Positions 21,038 through 30,259 of a stretch of DNA of 31,559 nucleotides are shown piece by piece. The DNA is taken from positions 220,602 to 252,160 of the forward strand of contig NMRA01000463.1 in the NCBI GenBank assembly GCA_002633005.1, written 5' to 3'. The notes below the pieces were generated by a model. That model saw only the letters and a list, made by a program, of their open reading frames with translations, was not told where the DNA came from and made no database searches. The first letter of the stretch is position 1; every line of letters starts with the position of its first letter. Made by a program: the position numbers and the translations under genes. The stretch is from Phoronis australis. Lineage: Eukaryota > Phoronida > Phoronidae.

Positions 21038-21115
21038 AGGGACGGATCAAGCATCGAACACGAAGAACATGAAAGTCAAGTGTTCATCAGTAATGGCGAG
21101 GCGACATATATCTCG
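21038..21115 (+). CDS. Secreted acidic protein, exon 2
   Basis: 26 codons between acceptor TTCTATTCTAG and donor TCG|GTTAGT, phase 0 on both sides. The peptide starts RDGSSIEHEEHESQVF and ends NGEATYIS. It is acidic and histidine-containing, with no cysteine and no N-glycosylation site. Joining to exon 1 creates Glu-Lys|Arg-Asp, a Lys-Arg pair that could be cut by a proprotein convertase. Acidic, cysteine-free composition fits a propeptide or linker rather than a folded domain. Confidence comes from phase agreement with exons 1 and 3 and from composition. Confidence 0.55.
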
Positions 21116-21921
21116 GTTAGTACTATGTAGAAGTTGATGCTCACTTGGGCTGTGTCGCACAGTACGCGAACGCTCGATGCAACAATTGCATTCAAAATTT
21201 ATGTCTCTACATAAAGTGTTAAAGTTAAGAAAGGGTTTAGTGGTACATGTAGACAGACAAATCAGCAGTCGGGTAACAACGTGGACCGATGATACCACGA
21301 AGGTGCCCGACTTAATATACATCAGTACTAATTTCTGATCACCATTTCAGGAGTACCTAGTCCGAATTTGTAGTGAGCATTGATGACATTTTTCCCGCTG
21401 TTGAACACTATCGTTTACGTCTTGAAACAATTACTACATTTAGAAAAAGTATTATTTGATGGAATTTCTTAACCTGATGAACTGTGTAAACTCCAAACTT
21501 GGTGTTGGGCCTTCACTTTTGTGAATGAGATAACGTATGATTGATAACCGCCATCGGATTCTATTTACGCTAAAAGAAAGAAGATAATCGAAAACATAAG
21601 CAGCTCAATAAAATGGTCCAAAAATCTATCGGTGTTAGACAAAACTAGAAAAGCAAATTCACTTTTCACATTACCCACAGATTTTGTGGCCGACTGATTT
21701 GGCAACAATTCAACATACATGTATGATTGAGCGCCGTTACGCTTTTAATGTCGTGGATATTAAGTTAAATCTTCCGGCTTCATTTTAGCGAAAACTGCAT
21801 GAAGCAACATTGAACGCAGTGGACATGTAGTTAAGTCGATACGTAAGCCCGAAGAACGTTTGAACAACATAAATCCAAACATCTCCGTACTTATATGAAT
21901 TTAATGGGAATTTTAATTATT

Positions 21922-21947
21922 ACTTGGCGAAATAAATTTCGCCAAGT
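21922..21947. other. Perfect 12-bp hairpin (ACTTGGCGAAAT)
   Basis: ACTTGGCGAAAT, AA, ATTTCGCCAAGT. The second arm recurs as TTAATTTCGCCAAGTGT near 22930 and TTAATTTCCCCAAGTGT near 23090, so it is a boundary motif used three times per copy. In copy 2 (24884-24908) the first arm has mutated to ACTTGGCGTGAT. It may be the fused terminal inverted repeats of a small DNA element. Confidence 0.6.
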
Positions 21948-22602
21948 GTTGCTCTTCCATCCAGTTTGTTGAGCGATCTTGTTTTTTTGGTTGTTCGCAC
22001 TCTACAGGTCGCATTTTTTACCGACTTTTACAAAAGTTGTACACGACTTGTATCTCTGGAAGCCTATTGTTTTTCGTCATAATCAAATCCAAGATGGCGG
22101 ATGTGGCGGCCATTTTGTTTTCATTTAAAGGTTCAAATACATCTAGAGGCTACATTTTTATGTCCAGGGCTGAGAATCGGCACACTTTTTGGACCGGAAG
22201 TGAGCTAAAAGTGTACCGGAAATTGTTTACCTCCTGTTAAAGATAACGGAAATATCGGCGATCGCGCATGCGCACTTCGATTTTGGCCAAAAAACGTTTT
22301 CTCCTGTAGAGGGCGCATTATATGGCCAATTCCTTCGAATTTTTGGAGGTGTTAGTTTCTTATGACATGCTATTAAACAAAGCTAAAACACCGGAAGTTG
22401 CTTTCAAGATGGCGGATCTGGCGCAAGTTGACCAATTTTCAGTCGTGCTGGAGTGCCATTTTAAACGCGAAGAGAAAAAGACGTGATATTTTGCATGTGG
22501 ATTCTTTGAGGTATACTCTTTCAAATGACATGTAACATTTTTTTTCTCAGAGTTAAAGTTTTCGAGTTATTTGACTTTGAAATTAGTAAAAAACGCAAAA
22601 TT

Positions 22603-22923
22603 TCATTTATTCGAAAATTTTACGGAATTAGGCGATACCATCAGTTTAGATAGAGTTTTGAACGGGATTTCATAAAATGTTTTCCCATTTTTCGCTAGGA
22701 CGTCAACTTTTTGAATCATTCGAGATTTTCTAATAGCGCTGTTTCTTTGTTTAGCGCTCTTGCTGCATTGATGTTGGTTTAGTTTCAATTGAAAAAGAGT
22801 GTAGCTTATTTCTTGCGGATTTATGACATCTAAGTGCTTCATATGAATTTTATGATGTTGTTCAGCATCATCACCATCGTCATCATATTCGTTATCTTCG
22901 TCATCATCTCCGTCGTCGTCTTT
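22603..22923 (-). pseudogene. Acidic ORF fragment within the duplication
   Basis: On the minus strand an open frame of about 106 codons starts after TGA at 22924-22926. It reads DDDGDDDEDNEYDDDGDDAE, then MKHLDVINPQEISYTLFQLK, and ends PNSVKFSNK. In copy 2 the same frame is open from about 25899 but is broken by a stop at 25651-25653. Differences between the copies are mostly amino-acid changing, which argues against ongoing selection. The family is not recognised. It may be the remnant of a transposon-encoded or duplicated gene. Confidence 0.35.
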
Positions 22924-23013
22924 TCAGTTAATTTCGCCAAGTGTCGTTCAAGACTATAGCCTAATCTTACTGATGTCTGGCCTCTACGTTCGTCGTGCGA
23001 ATGTTATCATTAC

Positions 23014-23110
23014 ATGATTTGTTCATCATCGCCACCATCGTCGTCATATTCGTCCTCTTCGTCATCATCTCTATCGTCGTCTTTTCTGTTAATTTCCCCA
23101 AGTGTCGCTC
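23014..23110 (-). repeat. Acidic module A: TLGEI plus Asp/Glu run
   Basis: The minus strand reads KVLRGATLGEINRK followed by DDDRDDDEEDEYDDDGGDDE. The module at 22862-22945 reads TLGEIN, a stop, then KDDDGDDDEDNEYDDDGDDA in the corresponding frame, so the two are diverged duplicates about 163 bases apart. The underlying DNA is a TCG/TCA trinucleotide tract, so the acidic coding could be only a by-product of the tract. Confidence 0.45.
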
Positions 23111-23388
23111 CTCGGAGCACTTTCATTTTTGATTGTGCACTACCATATAAAACAGAAACCGTACTGAGTGACACACGGCTCATACGTGTATATTATGGTA
23201 CTCACTCAATTCTGTCATGTGTAACAAGATAAGCATGACATACTTTAAAAAAGGATAAACACTGATAAATAACAAAGGAAAATACAAAAAGGGCTAAGGA
23301 TTGCGGTATGTTTATATTATGGTGATATCTTTCGACCCACGGATGTAATGTTCTGTTCAAAATTGGTGATTGCAAAGGAAAAATTCAA

Positions 23389-23389
23389 N
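23389..23389. other. Single ambiguous base at the duplication edge
   Basis: The base n sits immediately after the last position shared by the two 1.78 kb copies. After it the sequence diverges completely from the one following copy 2 at 26355. This is a typical sign of a consensus conflict or contig join. Confidence 0.9.
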
Positions 23390-23570
23390 TTTAGTTTGTG
23401 CCCGACTAAGAGATACGAAATTGAATTGAGGCTAGTGTTCAATTATTCACTTGCTCAGGTTGACTCTAATTAACACAGCCCTTTATAACATATTTTGAAT
23501 CAAACGTTTGCCCAAATAGTGCCCGCCTCCAAACAAGGACTTAGTGTTTAACCCTTCATTGCCTGCGGGC

Positions 23571-23840
23571 TAATCACCAGTGTGCAGTGTTGTACCCTCT
23601 CTAATCGACCATAGTTGGCCCCTTGGCGGTGGAGCTTTGCAGTTAATATGTATGGCAATGACCGCATCTCCCTTGACAGAACGCTGCAAGTGCAAAAAGA
23701 ACATGTGTGTTGGGAAACTGAGTTTGCGCTGCAATGCTGGGTCAAACTGTACAGAAATGTGCAGCTGTGACAACTGTAGTAACATCAGCTACACTGACTG
23801 CATAACATTGGATAGTTCTTTGACAAGTAACCCTAAATAG
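23571..23840 (+). pseudogene. Cysteine-rich C-terminal tail, transposon-type protein
   Basis: The frame with Met at 23580 runs 86 codons. It starts with a PSLIDHSWPLGGGALQLI block and ends in a cysteine cluster RCKCKKNMCVG, then RCNAGSNCTEMCSCDNCSN. The pattern C-x-C-x4-C ... C-T-x-x-C-x-C-x-x-C-x-N, preceded by P-x-x-x-H-x-W and a short acceptor block, matches the C-terminus of large repetitive proteins common in invertebrate genomes and thought to derive from mobile elements. One Cys-x-Cys step of the usual cluster seems lost. No upstream coding part is visible; it is truncated and lies between the two duplication copies. Confidence 0.5.
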
Positions 23841-24578
23841 ACCTCCAACCTCTACCCCGTTATTTCCTTTTTTTGTATTAAAAATTAATTTTATTTGTTG
23901 AGTAAGTCATGGAAAGTACATACTTTGATCATTGTCATGTATTTGTCTCATACTGCTTGATAAAAGCTGTCAGAATAATCTATTATTTTCATACAGTATT
24001 TGTGCACATTCACAGAGATCATTCAACTATATTGTTTTTGTACTATAACATATTTCTGGTGTGTTATGCAGAGAAGCTGTATTTTACACTATTAGTCAAT
24101 GTTTTAATCATTGAGGCACAAAATTTGCCCAGTCTCAAGTGTTTTGTGTTATTTTTATTGCCTGACATTGCCAAAATAACTTCCTAGTAACATTCAGACT
24201 TAGTTTGCATTTTTGCCACTAGGTATCTCTTTACGTTTTTTAAATTTCACTGTTTACAATTAATTTACAATGGTAAAATGTGTAATGTGAGTTTAATATT
24301 GTTCAATACAATGGCACTGATGGAACCATATTACTTGTTTTACAAAAAAGTCACCAAAACTGTTGTTTTTACAAATATAAGTTTACTAAGCTCTTTGGTG
24401 ATTATTATGTAACTTCAAACTCAAATTTCTCAAAAATGTGTAACTTTATGTGTGGGAACTTTTTAGATTTTGAAAACACTCTAATAAATGAATTTAAAAA
24501 CACCAAAATAAAATTGCCCCCCTAAAGTACTCACAAAAACCATTTTCTAGAGGCCCTACAAAATCTGGCCCACCGACT
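23841..24578. other. AT-rich spacer between the duplication copies
   Basis: Follows the stop of the cysteine-rich frame. It contains AATAAA-like strings near 24484 but no coding exon. The 92-codon frame at 23909-24187 is hydrophobic and AT-driven, with no recognised domain. Confidence 0.4.
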
Positions 24579-26354
24579 ATAAAATGGTCCAACAATCTAT
24601 CGGTGTTAGACAAAACTAGAAAAGCAAATTCACGTTTCACATTACCCACAGATTTTGTGGCCGACTGATTCGGCAACAATTCAACATATGATTGAGCGCT
24701 GTTACGCTTTTAAGAGTCGTGGATCTTAAGTTAAATCTTCCAGCTTCATTTTAGCGAAAACTCCATGAAGCAACTTTGAACGCAGTAGTAGTTAAGTCGA
24801 TACGTAAGCCCGAAGAACGTTTGAACAACATAAATCCAAATATCTCCGTACTTATATGAATTTTATGGGATTTTTTAATTATTACTTGGCGTGATGAATT
24901 TCGCCAAGTGTTGCTCTTCCATCCAGTTTGTTGAGCGCTCTTGTTTTTTTTTGTTTGTTTGCACTCTACAGGTCGCATTTTTTTACCGATTTTTACAAAA
25001 TTTGTACACAACTTGTATCTCCGGAAGTACTGGAAGCCTGTTGTTTTTCGTCATGATTAGATCCAAGATGGTGGATGTGGCGGCCATTTTGTTTTCATTT
25101 AAAGGTCAAATGCTTCTATAGGCTACATTTTTTATGTCCAGGGCTGAGAATCGGCACAGTTATTGGACCGGAAGTGAGCTACAAGTGTACCAGAAATTGT
25201 TTAACTCATGTTAATGATAACGGAAATATTTGCGATCGCGCATGCGCACCTCGATTTTGGCCTAAAAACGTTTTCTCCTGTAGAGGGCGCATTATATGGC
25301 CAATTCCTTCGAGTTTTTGTAGGTGTTAGTTTCTTACGACATGCTAATAAACAAACCTAAAAAACCGGAAGTTGCTTTCAAGATGGCGGATCTGGCGCAT
25401 CTTGACCAATTTTCAGTCGTGCTGGAGTGCCATTTTAAACGGGAAGAGAAAAAGACGTGATTTGTCTTGCATGTGGATTCTTTGAGGTATACTTTTTCAA
25501 ATGACATGTAACAGTTTTTTTTTCTCAGACTAGCCGTTTTCGAGTTATTTGACTTTGAAATTCTTATAAAAACGCAAAATTTCATTTTTCCGAAAAATTT
25601 ACGGAATTGGGAGATACCATCAGTTTAGAAAGAGTTTTGAACGGGCTTTCCTAAGATGTTTTCCCATTTTTCGCTAGGACGTCAACTTTTTGAATCATTC
25701 GAGATATTCTAATAGCGCTTTGTTGAGCGCTCTTGCTGCATAGATGTTGTTTTAGCTTCAATTGAACAAGAGTGTAGCTTATTTCTTGCGGATTTATGAC
25801 ATCCAAGTGCTTCATATGAATGTTATGATGTTGTTCAGCATCATCCCCATCGTCATCATATTCGTTATCTTCGTCATCATCTCCGTCGTCGTCTTTTCAG
25901 TTAATTTCGCCAAGTGTCGTTCAAGACTGTAGCCTATACTTACTGATGTCTGGCCTCTACGTTCGTCGTGCGAATGTTATCATTACTTGAATTGTTCATC
26001 ATCGACACCATCGTCGTCATATTCGTCCTCTTCGTCATCATCTCTATCGTCGCCTTTTCTGTTAATTTCTCCAAGTGTCGCTCCTCGGAGCACTTTCATT
26101 TTTGATTGTGCACTACTATATAAAACATTACTGCATTGAGTGACACACGGCTCGTATATTACGGTACTCACTCAATTGTGTCATGTGTAACACGATAAGC
26201 ATGACATACTTTAAAAAAGGATAAACACTGATAAAAAACAAAGGAAACTACAAGAAGGGCTAAGAATTGCGATATGTTTATATTTTAGTGATACCTTTTG
26301 ATCCACGGATGTCATGTTCTGTTCAAAATTGGTGAATGCAAAGGAAAAATTCAA
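24579..26354. repeat. 1.78 kb direct duplication, copy 2
   Basis: Counterpart of 21608-23388 with the same internal order: AAAATGGTCC start, ACTTGGCG hairpin relic, AAGATGG(T/C)GGAT segments, acidic-coding tracts at about 25838-25896 and 25999-26060, and a TACTTTAAAAAAGGATAAAC end. Unlike copy 1, it runs on without an ambiguous base into sequence at 26355 that leads to exon 3, so copy 2 is the one more securely placed. Confidence 0.85.
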
Positions 26355-26504
26355 CACTGACAGCTCAACAGTGGCGAAATGATCGTATAAAAATGTGTTC
26401 CCTATGCTAAATAAGCCTTCAGTGTACTGCCTTTTGCCATTTATGTCCGTAAGGTGACTCAAAATTCACCATGCGCCACTGATGGATTACGGAAAGTGAT
26501 TAAT

Positions 26505-26760
26505 GCATCAATACTACTACCGCTAGCATCGCTACTGTGTCACCCAAAGATTCACTAGTCACCATACTACAATCTTACCACTACCATCACTGCTTTCACT
26601 CATACACACAGTAACCAACACCAAAGAACGCTTCTTCCACCAACACTGTTGTTAGCCGTACTCACACTAACCACAGTGTTATAATATTCCTACTAGTTCA
26701 CTTCACTCGGACACCGTTGTTACTTTCGAGTTTCACTGTCGCTACTGCAACACTTTCGAT
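26505..26760 (+). repeat. Degenerate C/A/T-rich trinucleotide-like tract
   Basis: A G-poor stretch rich in CAC, ACC, TAC and ACT steps (for example TACTACTACCGCTAGCATCG). It looks like a decayed (CAY)n microsatellite immediately upstream of exon 3, and it may serve as an extended pyrimidine-rich context for the acceptor. Confidence 0.45.
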
Positions 26761-26782
26761 TTCTCGTTATACAATTTTACAG

Positions 26783-26884
26783 AGGTTTGGACCAACTGGT
26801 AAACTAAACATGGATGAGATGGATCTAGATCCCGACGCTCATGCCGGTGACATCCTGGGTGAAGACGACGACAAAATAATTGAC
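26783..26884 (+). CDS. Secreted acidic protein, exon 3 (GDI motif)
   Basis: 34 codons between acceptor ACAATTTTACAG and donor GAC|GTAAGG, phase 0 on both sides. The peptide starts RFGPTGKLNMDEMDLDPDAH, continues AGDILGEDDDKIID and has 12 Asp/Glu among 34 residues. A-G-D-I-L in an acidic context recalls the F-x-G-D-I motif of astacin/tolloid propeptides, where the Asp binds the active-site zinc. Here the aromatic residue is replaced by His-Ala, so the match is partial. The strong donor and clearly non-random composition make this the best-supported internal exon of the window. Confidence 0.6.
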
Positions 26885-27084
26885 GTAAGGAAAATGCATC
26901 GGGAGTAGTTATAGGGTGGTCGCTGCAATGTGTGAAGTAACTGAACTATCTGACCATGCCACTGCAGCCTTTAAGTCACTTGGAATTTAAGTATTTTGAG
27001 GTTGCTATGAATCCACTGCGAACGGTGAATAACAGTTTATGTATCAACTGCACGTGAAAGGAAACGTAGCCAATTTCGCAAACA

Positions 27085-28054
27085 CCTGTTGGTTCACAAA
27101 ATTGCGTATTATGAACAACGAAAGTTCATTTTAAAAAATATTTCCGGAATATTTAAATGTCTCATAGGAGCCCTGTGTACGGATTGTGGGATATCCAGCG
27201 ATCGAGGAATATGAAAAACACAAAATAACAAGAGGTCCAGTGCACCAATGAGTATCTTAGATCTTTTAGCCAATTTACTTAGTCGAAACACTAACTTTTT
27301 AGGCAATTGGTGTCCATAAGGTTTTTTTCAATCGCAAAAACTAGTTTTGGTTTACTACCATCACGGAAGTTTTATTCCAGACATGGACCTGTGTAGTAGC
27401 ACCAATTATTCCAGCTGTTTCGTCGCAAAGCAATAATTTTAGACTATATTAGAGATTTGTTTTCTGCAAAAATGAGTTACAGTACATCATCAAGAATTTG
27501 GTTTACCGAATTCATCCACGCAATTGATTATCGACAACAGTCATCTTTTAATCATTTTTTGTGACCAAACAGAACACCAGCATTGGCATCCAAGTATGAG
27601 TCTCATAGAACGTCGGGAATGTAACATTTAAGTCCTCTGCTTTACTGGTTACCACAAATGTCGGCCCTGTGGGGCCGTACTCCCCAATTGCTCTACTGAT
27701 ACTACAGACTATTGTTTAACCTATAACTCGCTGTAGTCTTTATGAGACCAGTGAAACGGTAAGGACTGCTCGTTCTTCGGAAGTCACCTTCGTCGCATTT
27801 TCATTGCCTCTGCATGAACAATGAGCCCAGCAAAACGTCTTGCGTTAAGTGTTCGTGACTGAGTCGCTTAAACGCGTCGTTAAACTATGAACTACCATGG
27901 TAGTCGCTTCTCATCTCATGGTATGGTAGATATTCCATTAAAACTGTTTTCTGCTTTTATTGTCCCGCAAAATGGAATGTCATCTCCTTTACAAACATGA
28001 CATAAACATGTAAATGTCTCTATTTAACAATCATGGCCTCCACATCTACACGTA
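27085..28054. repeat. 0.97 kb duplication flanking the gap, copy 1
   Basis: Begins CCTGTTGGTTCACAAAATTG and ends CACATCTACACGTA at the first N. It differs from copy 2 (28168-29136) by only a handful of substitutions and one base in a T run near 27320. The right end coincides exactly with the gap edge. The minus-strand frame 27306-27109 (also present in copy 2) shows no domain. Confidence 0.9.
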
Positions 28055-28167
28055 NNNNNNNNNNNNNNNNNNNNNNNNNNNNNNNNNNNNNNNNNNNNNN
28101 NNNNNNNNNNNNNNNNNNNNNNNNNNNNNNNNNNNNNNNNNNNNNNNNNNNNNNNNNNNNNNNNNNN
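28055..28167. other. Assembly gap (113 N)
   Basis: A run of N between two near-identical copies. The size is probably an estimate rather than a measured length. Confidence 0.99.
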
Positions 28168-29136
28168 CCTGTTGGTTCACAAAATTGCGTATTATGAACA
28201 ACGAAAGTTCATTTTAAAAAATATTTCCGGAATATTTAAATGTCTCATAGGAGCCCTGTGTACGGATTGTGGGATATCCAGCGATCGAGGAATATGAAAA
28301 ACACAAAATAACAAGAGGTCCTGTGCACCAATGAGTATCTTAGATCTTTTAGCCAATTTACTTAGTCGAAACACTAACTTTTTAGGCAATTGGTGTCCAT
28401 AAGTTTTTTTCAATCGCAAAAACTAGTTTTGGTTTACTACCATCACGGAAGTTTTATTCCAGACAGGGAGCTGCGTAGTAGCACCAATTATTCCAGCTTT
28501 TTCGTCGCAAAGCAATAATTTTAGATTATATTAGAGATTTGTTTTCTGCAAAAATGAGTTACAGTACATCATCAAGAATTTGGTTTACCGAATTCATCCA
28601 CGCAATTGATTATCGACAACAGTCATCTTTTAATAATTTTTTGTGACCAAACAGAACACCAGCATTGGCATCCAAGTATGAGTCTCATAGAACGTCGGGA
28701 ATGTAACATTTAAGTCCTCTGCTATACTGGTTACCACAAATGTCGGCCCTGTGGGGCCGTACTCCCCAATTGCTCTACTGATACTACAGACTATTGTTTA
28801 ACCTATAACTCGCTGTAGTCTTTATGAGACCAGTGAAACGGTAAGGACTGCTCGTTCTTCGGAAGTCACCTTCGTCGCATTTTCATTGCCTCTGCATGAA
28901 CAATGAGCCCAGCAAAACGTCTTGCGTTAAGTGTTCGTGACTGAGTCGCTTAAACGCGTCGTTAAACTATGAACTACCATGGTAGTCGCTTCTCATCTCA
29001 TGGTATGGTAGATATTCCATTAAAACTGTTTTCTGCTTTTATTGTCCCGCAAAATGGAATGTCATCTCCTTTACAAACATGACATAAACATGTAAATGTC
29101 TCTATTTAACAATCATGGCCTCCACATCTACACGTA
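28168..29136. repeat. 0.97 kb duplication flanking the gap, copy 2
   Basis: Starts at the first base after the gap with the same CCTGTTGGTTCAC as copy 1, ends CACATCTACACGTA, and then continues into ACATGTACAGTACAT. Both copies meet the gap with their ends, which is best explained by overlapping contigs or two alleles that were not merged. Confidence 0.9.
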
Positions 29137-30157
29137 CATGTACAGTACATATACGTCTCGCCAAAGCAGGGTAGAGATCACTAACGCTAGGAACTCGCTA
29201 AAAAGCAAGTCACAGCAAGATTACACGAGAAATTGCCTATATTTTAAATGAAAACTTGTGATGTGATTGTGGCTAGATTTCATCGAGGTCCTTGCGTAGG
29301 TCCAGGTCTTACTGAACTCTACCTAGATCTAAGACAAACACTACCTCAAACTTCCTATATTGCTGCTGTTGGGTGATTTTAACAGATAACAATTCATAGG
29401 ATTTTTTCCCTGCGCTGCAGTGTTTGGAATTGTTTAGAGTTAATTTCTATGTAATAATCTTCTAATTTACACTTCACTGCATTGCAACAGATGTTTCGGG
29501 AAAGAAAATCAGACAACAAACAAACAGCAAAAACACACTCAAGTTTACAAGTCCAACGCAGATGCATAGTCCACAAACGTTTTTAAGCCGCTCTATTTTT
29601 CCTTCAATATCAAAACTAAGGAGCTTATAATTTAATCTTTCACGACACATGGAAATACTGTACATTACTTATACTAAACGTGTAGTCAACAGTTGAGTTT
29701 CCTTTGCAAAAACATACTTGGGCTTTACTCAGAACACTGCCGAAATCTTATAGTTGTAACTATTATATATTTGGCATTGCACTGCTCTTTGTGCATCACA
29801 ATCTATCTGTATAGCAAGCGAGAATATACATGTATTTCATCCCACTTGCCAAAGTTTAGTGTTCGTAACCTCATATCTCTACTGCCCCCTGTTACAACCA
29901 CTTCCGCCGGATACAAATTTTGCGCAGAAACTGTAATTTATTAGGGTGCATACATTTACAGTAAACAGCTAGCCACGGTTCCTAGTACGTGGCGAGTTTT
30001 TTTAATAAAACTTTCGGACTGACTATAAGATTTTGGAAACTTTTTTCTCAATACGAAAGTTAAAGAAAATCAGTCGCTTATCTTTTTACGCAGTTGTATT
30101 TATGATTGCTTTACCCGTATAATTTTCATTCATATAATTTTGTATCAAAATTTAGAG
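29137..30157. other. Intronic stretch, nothing firm
   Basis: Contains an ACATGTACAGTACATATACG patch at 29137 and AT-rich sequence with two overlapping cysteine-containing minus-strand frames at 29394-29665, without splice support. No gene is called. Confidence 0.4.
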
Positions 30158-30259
30158 TACGTTATGAATCCTAAGGAGGAACGCTTAGTATCTCAAAAAG
30201 GTGCAAAAACAAGCACAAGCCGTAACATCTTAGCCAGGAATGTTCGCCTACATCTACCT
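30158..30259 (+). CDS. Secreted acidic protein, exon 4 (candidate)
   Basis: 34 codons from acceptor AAATTTAGAG to donor CCT|GTAAAG, phase 0 on both sides. The frame is compatible with exon 3, and the length (102 bases) happens to be the same. The peptide starts YVMNPKEERLVSQKGAKTST and ends SRNILARNVRLHLP. The composition switches from acidic to basic, as in the end of a propeptide just before a maturation site; single Arg residues could serve. The acceptor has a mediocre pyrimidine tract and a doubled AG, so this exon is less certain than 1-3. No catalytic or other domain exon follows within the window. Confidence 0.4.

Larger units (their letters stand above)
21608..23388. repeat. 1.78 kb direct duplication, copy 1
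   Basis: Matches 24579-26354 over its full length, with scattered substitutions and small indels (my rough impression is low-to-mid 90s percent identity). It contains AAGATGGCGGAT-type segments, a perfect hairpin at 21922-21947 and two Asp/Glu-coding trinucleotide tracts. The copy ends exactly at the ambiguous base n at 23389, which points to an assembly join. It could be a dispersed repeat, a segmental duplication or two haplotypes placed in series. Confidence 0.85.
21116..26782 (+). other. Intron 2 of the secreted-protein gene
   Basis: About 5.7 kb from GTTAGT to TTTTACAG. It is dominated by the 1.78 kb direct duplication (21608-23388 and 24579-26354), with the cysteine-rich ORF between the copies and a degenerate trinucleotide-like stretch just before exon 3. 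The segment 21116-21607 shows nothing recognisable. Confidence 0.5.
26885..30157 (+). other. Intron 3 with gap and duplication
   Basis: About 3.3 kb from GTAAGG to TTTAGAG. It holds the 0.97 kb duplication around the N gap. The remainder, 29137-30157, shows no supported gene. A ten-residue echo of a LINE endonuclease motif (LLLLGDFNR, near 29362-29388) is too short to call. Confidence 0.45.

Noticed and set aside
22862-23090. CRISPR-like or regular spaced array
   Set aside because: Only two diverged tracts of TCG/TCA trinucleotides; no constant repeat with unique spacers, and the context is a eukaryotic intron.
27109-27306. 65-codon minus-strand frame, also present at 28192-28419
   Set aside because: The second copy is only the gap-flanking duplication, so its conservation is not independent evidence. 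No domain or splice sites.
29362-29391. LINE endonuclease-like peptide LPILLLLGDFNR on the plus strand
   Set aside because: Only about a dozen residues match before a stop, and upstream codons in the same frame contain stops. Too short to call an element.
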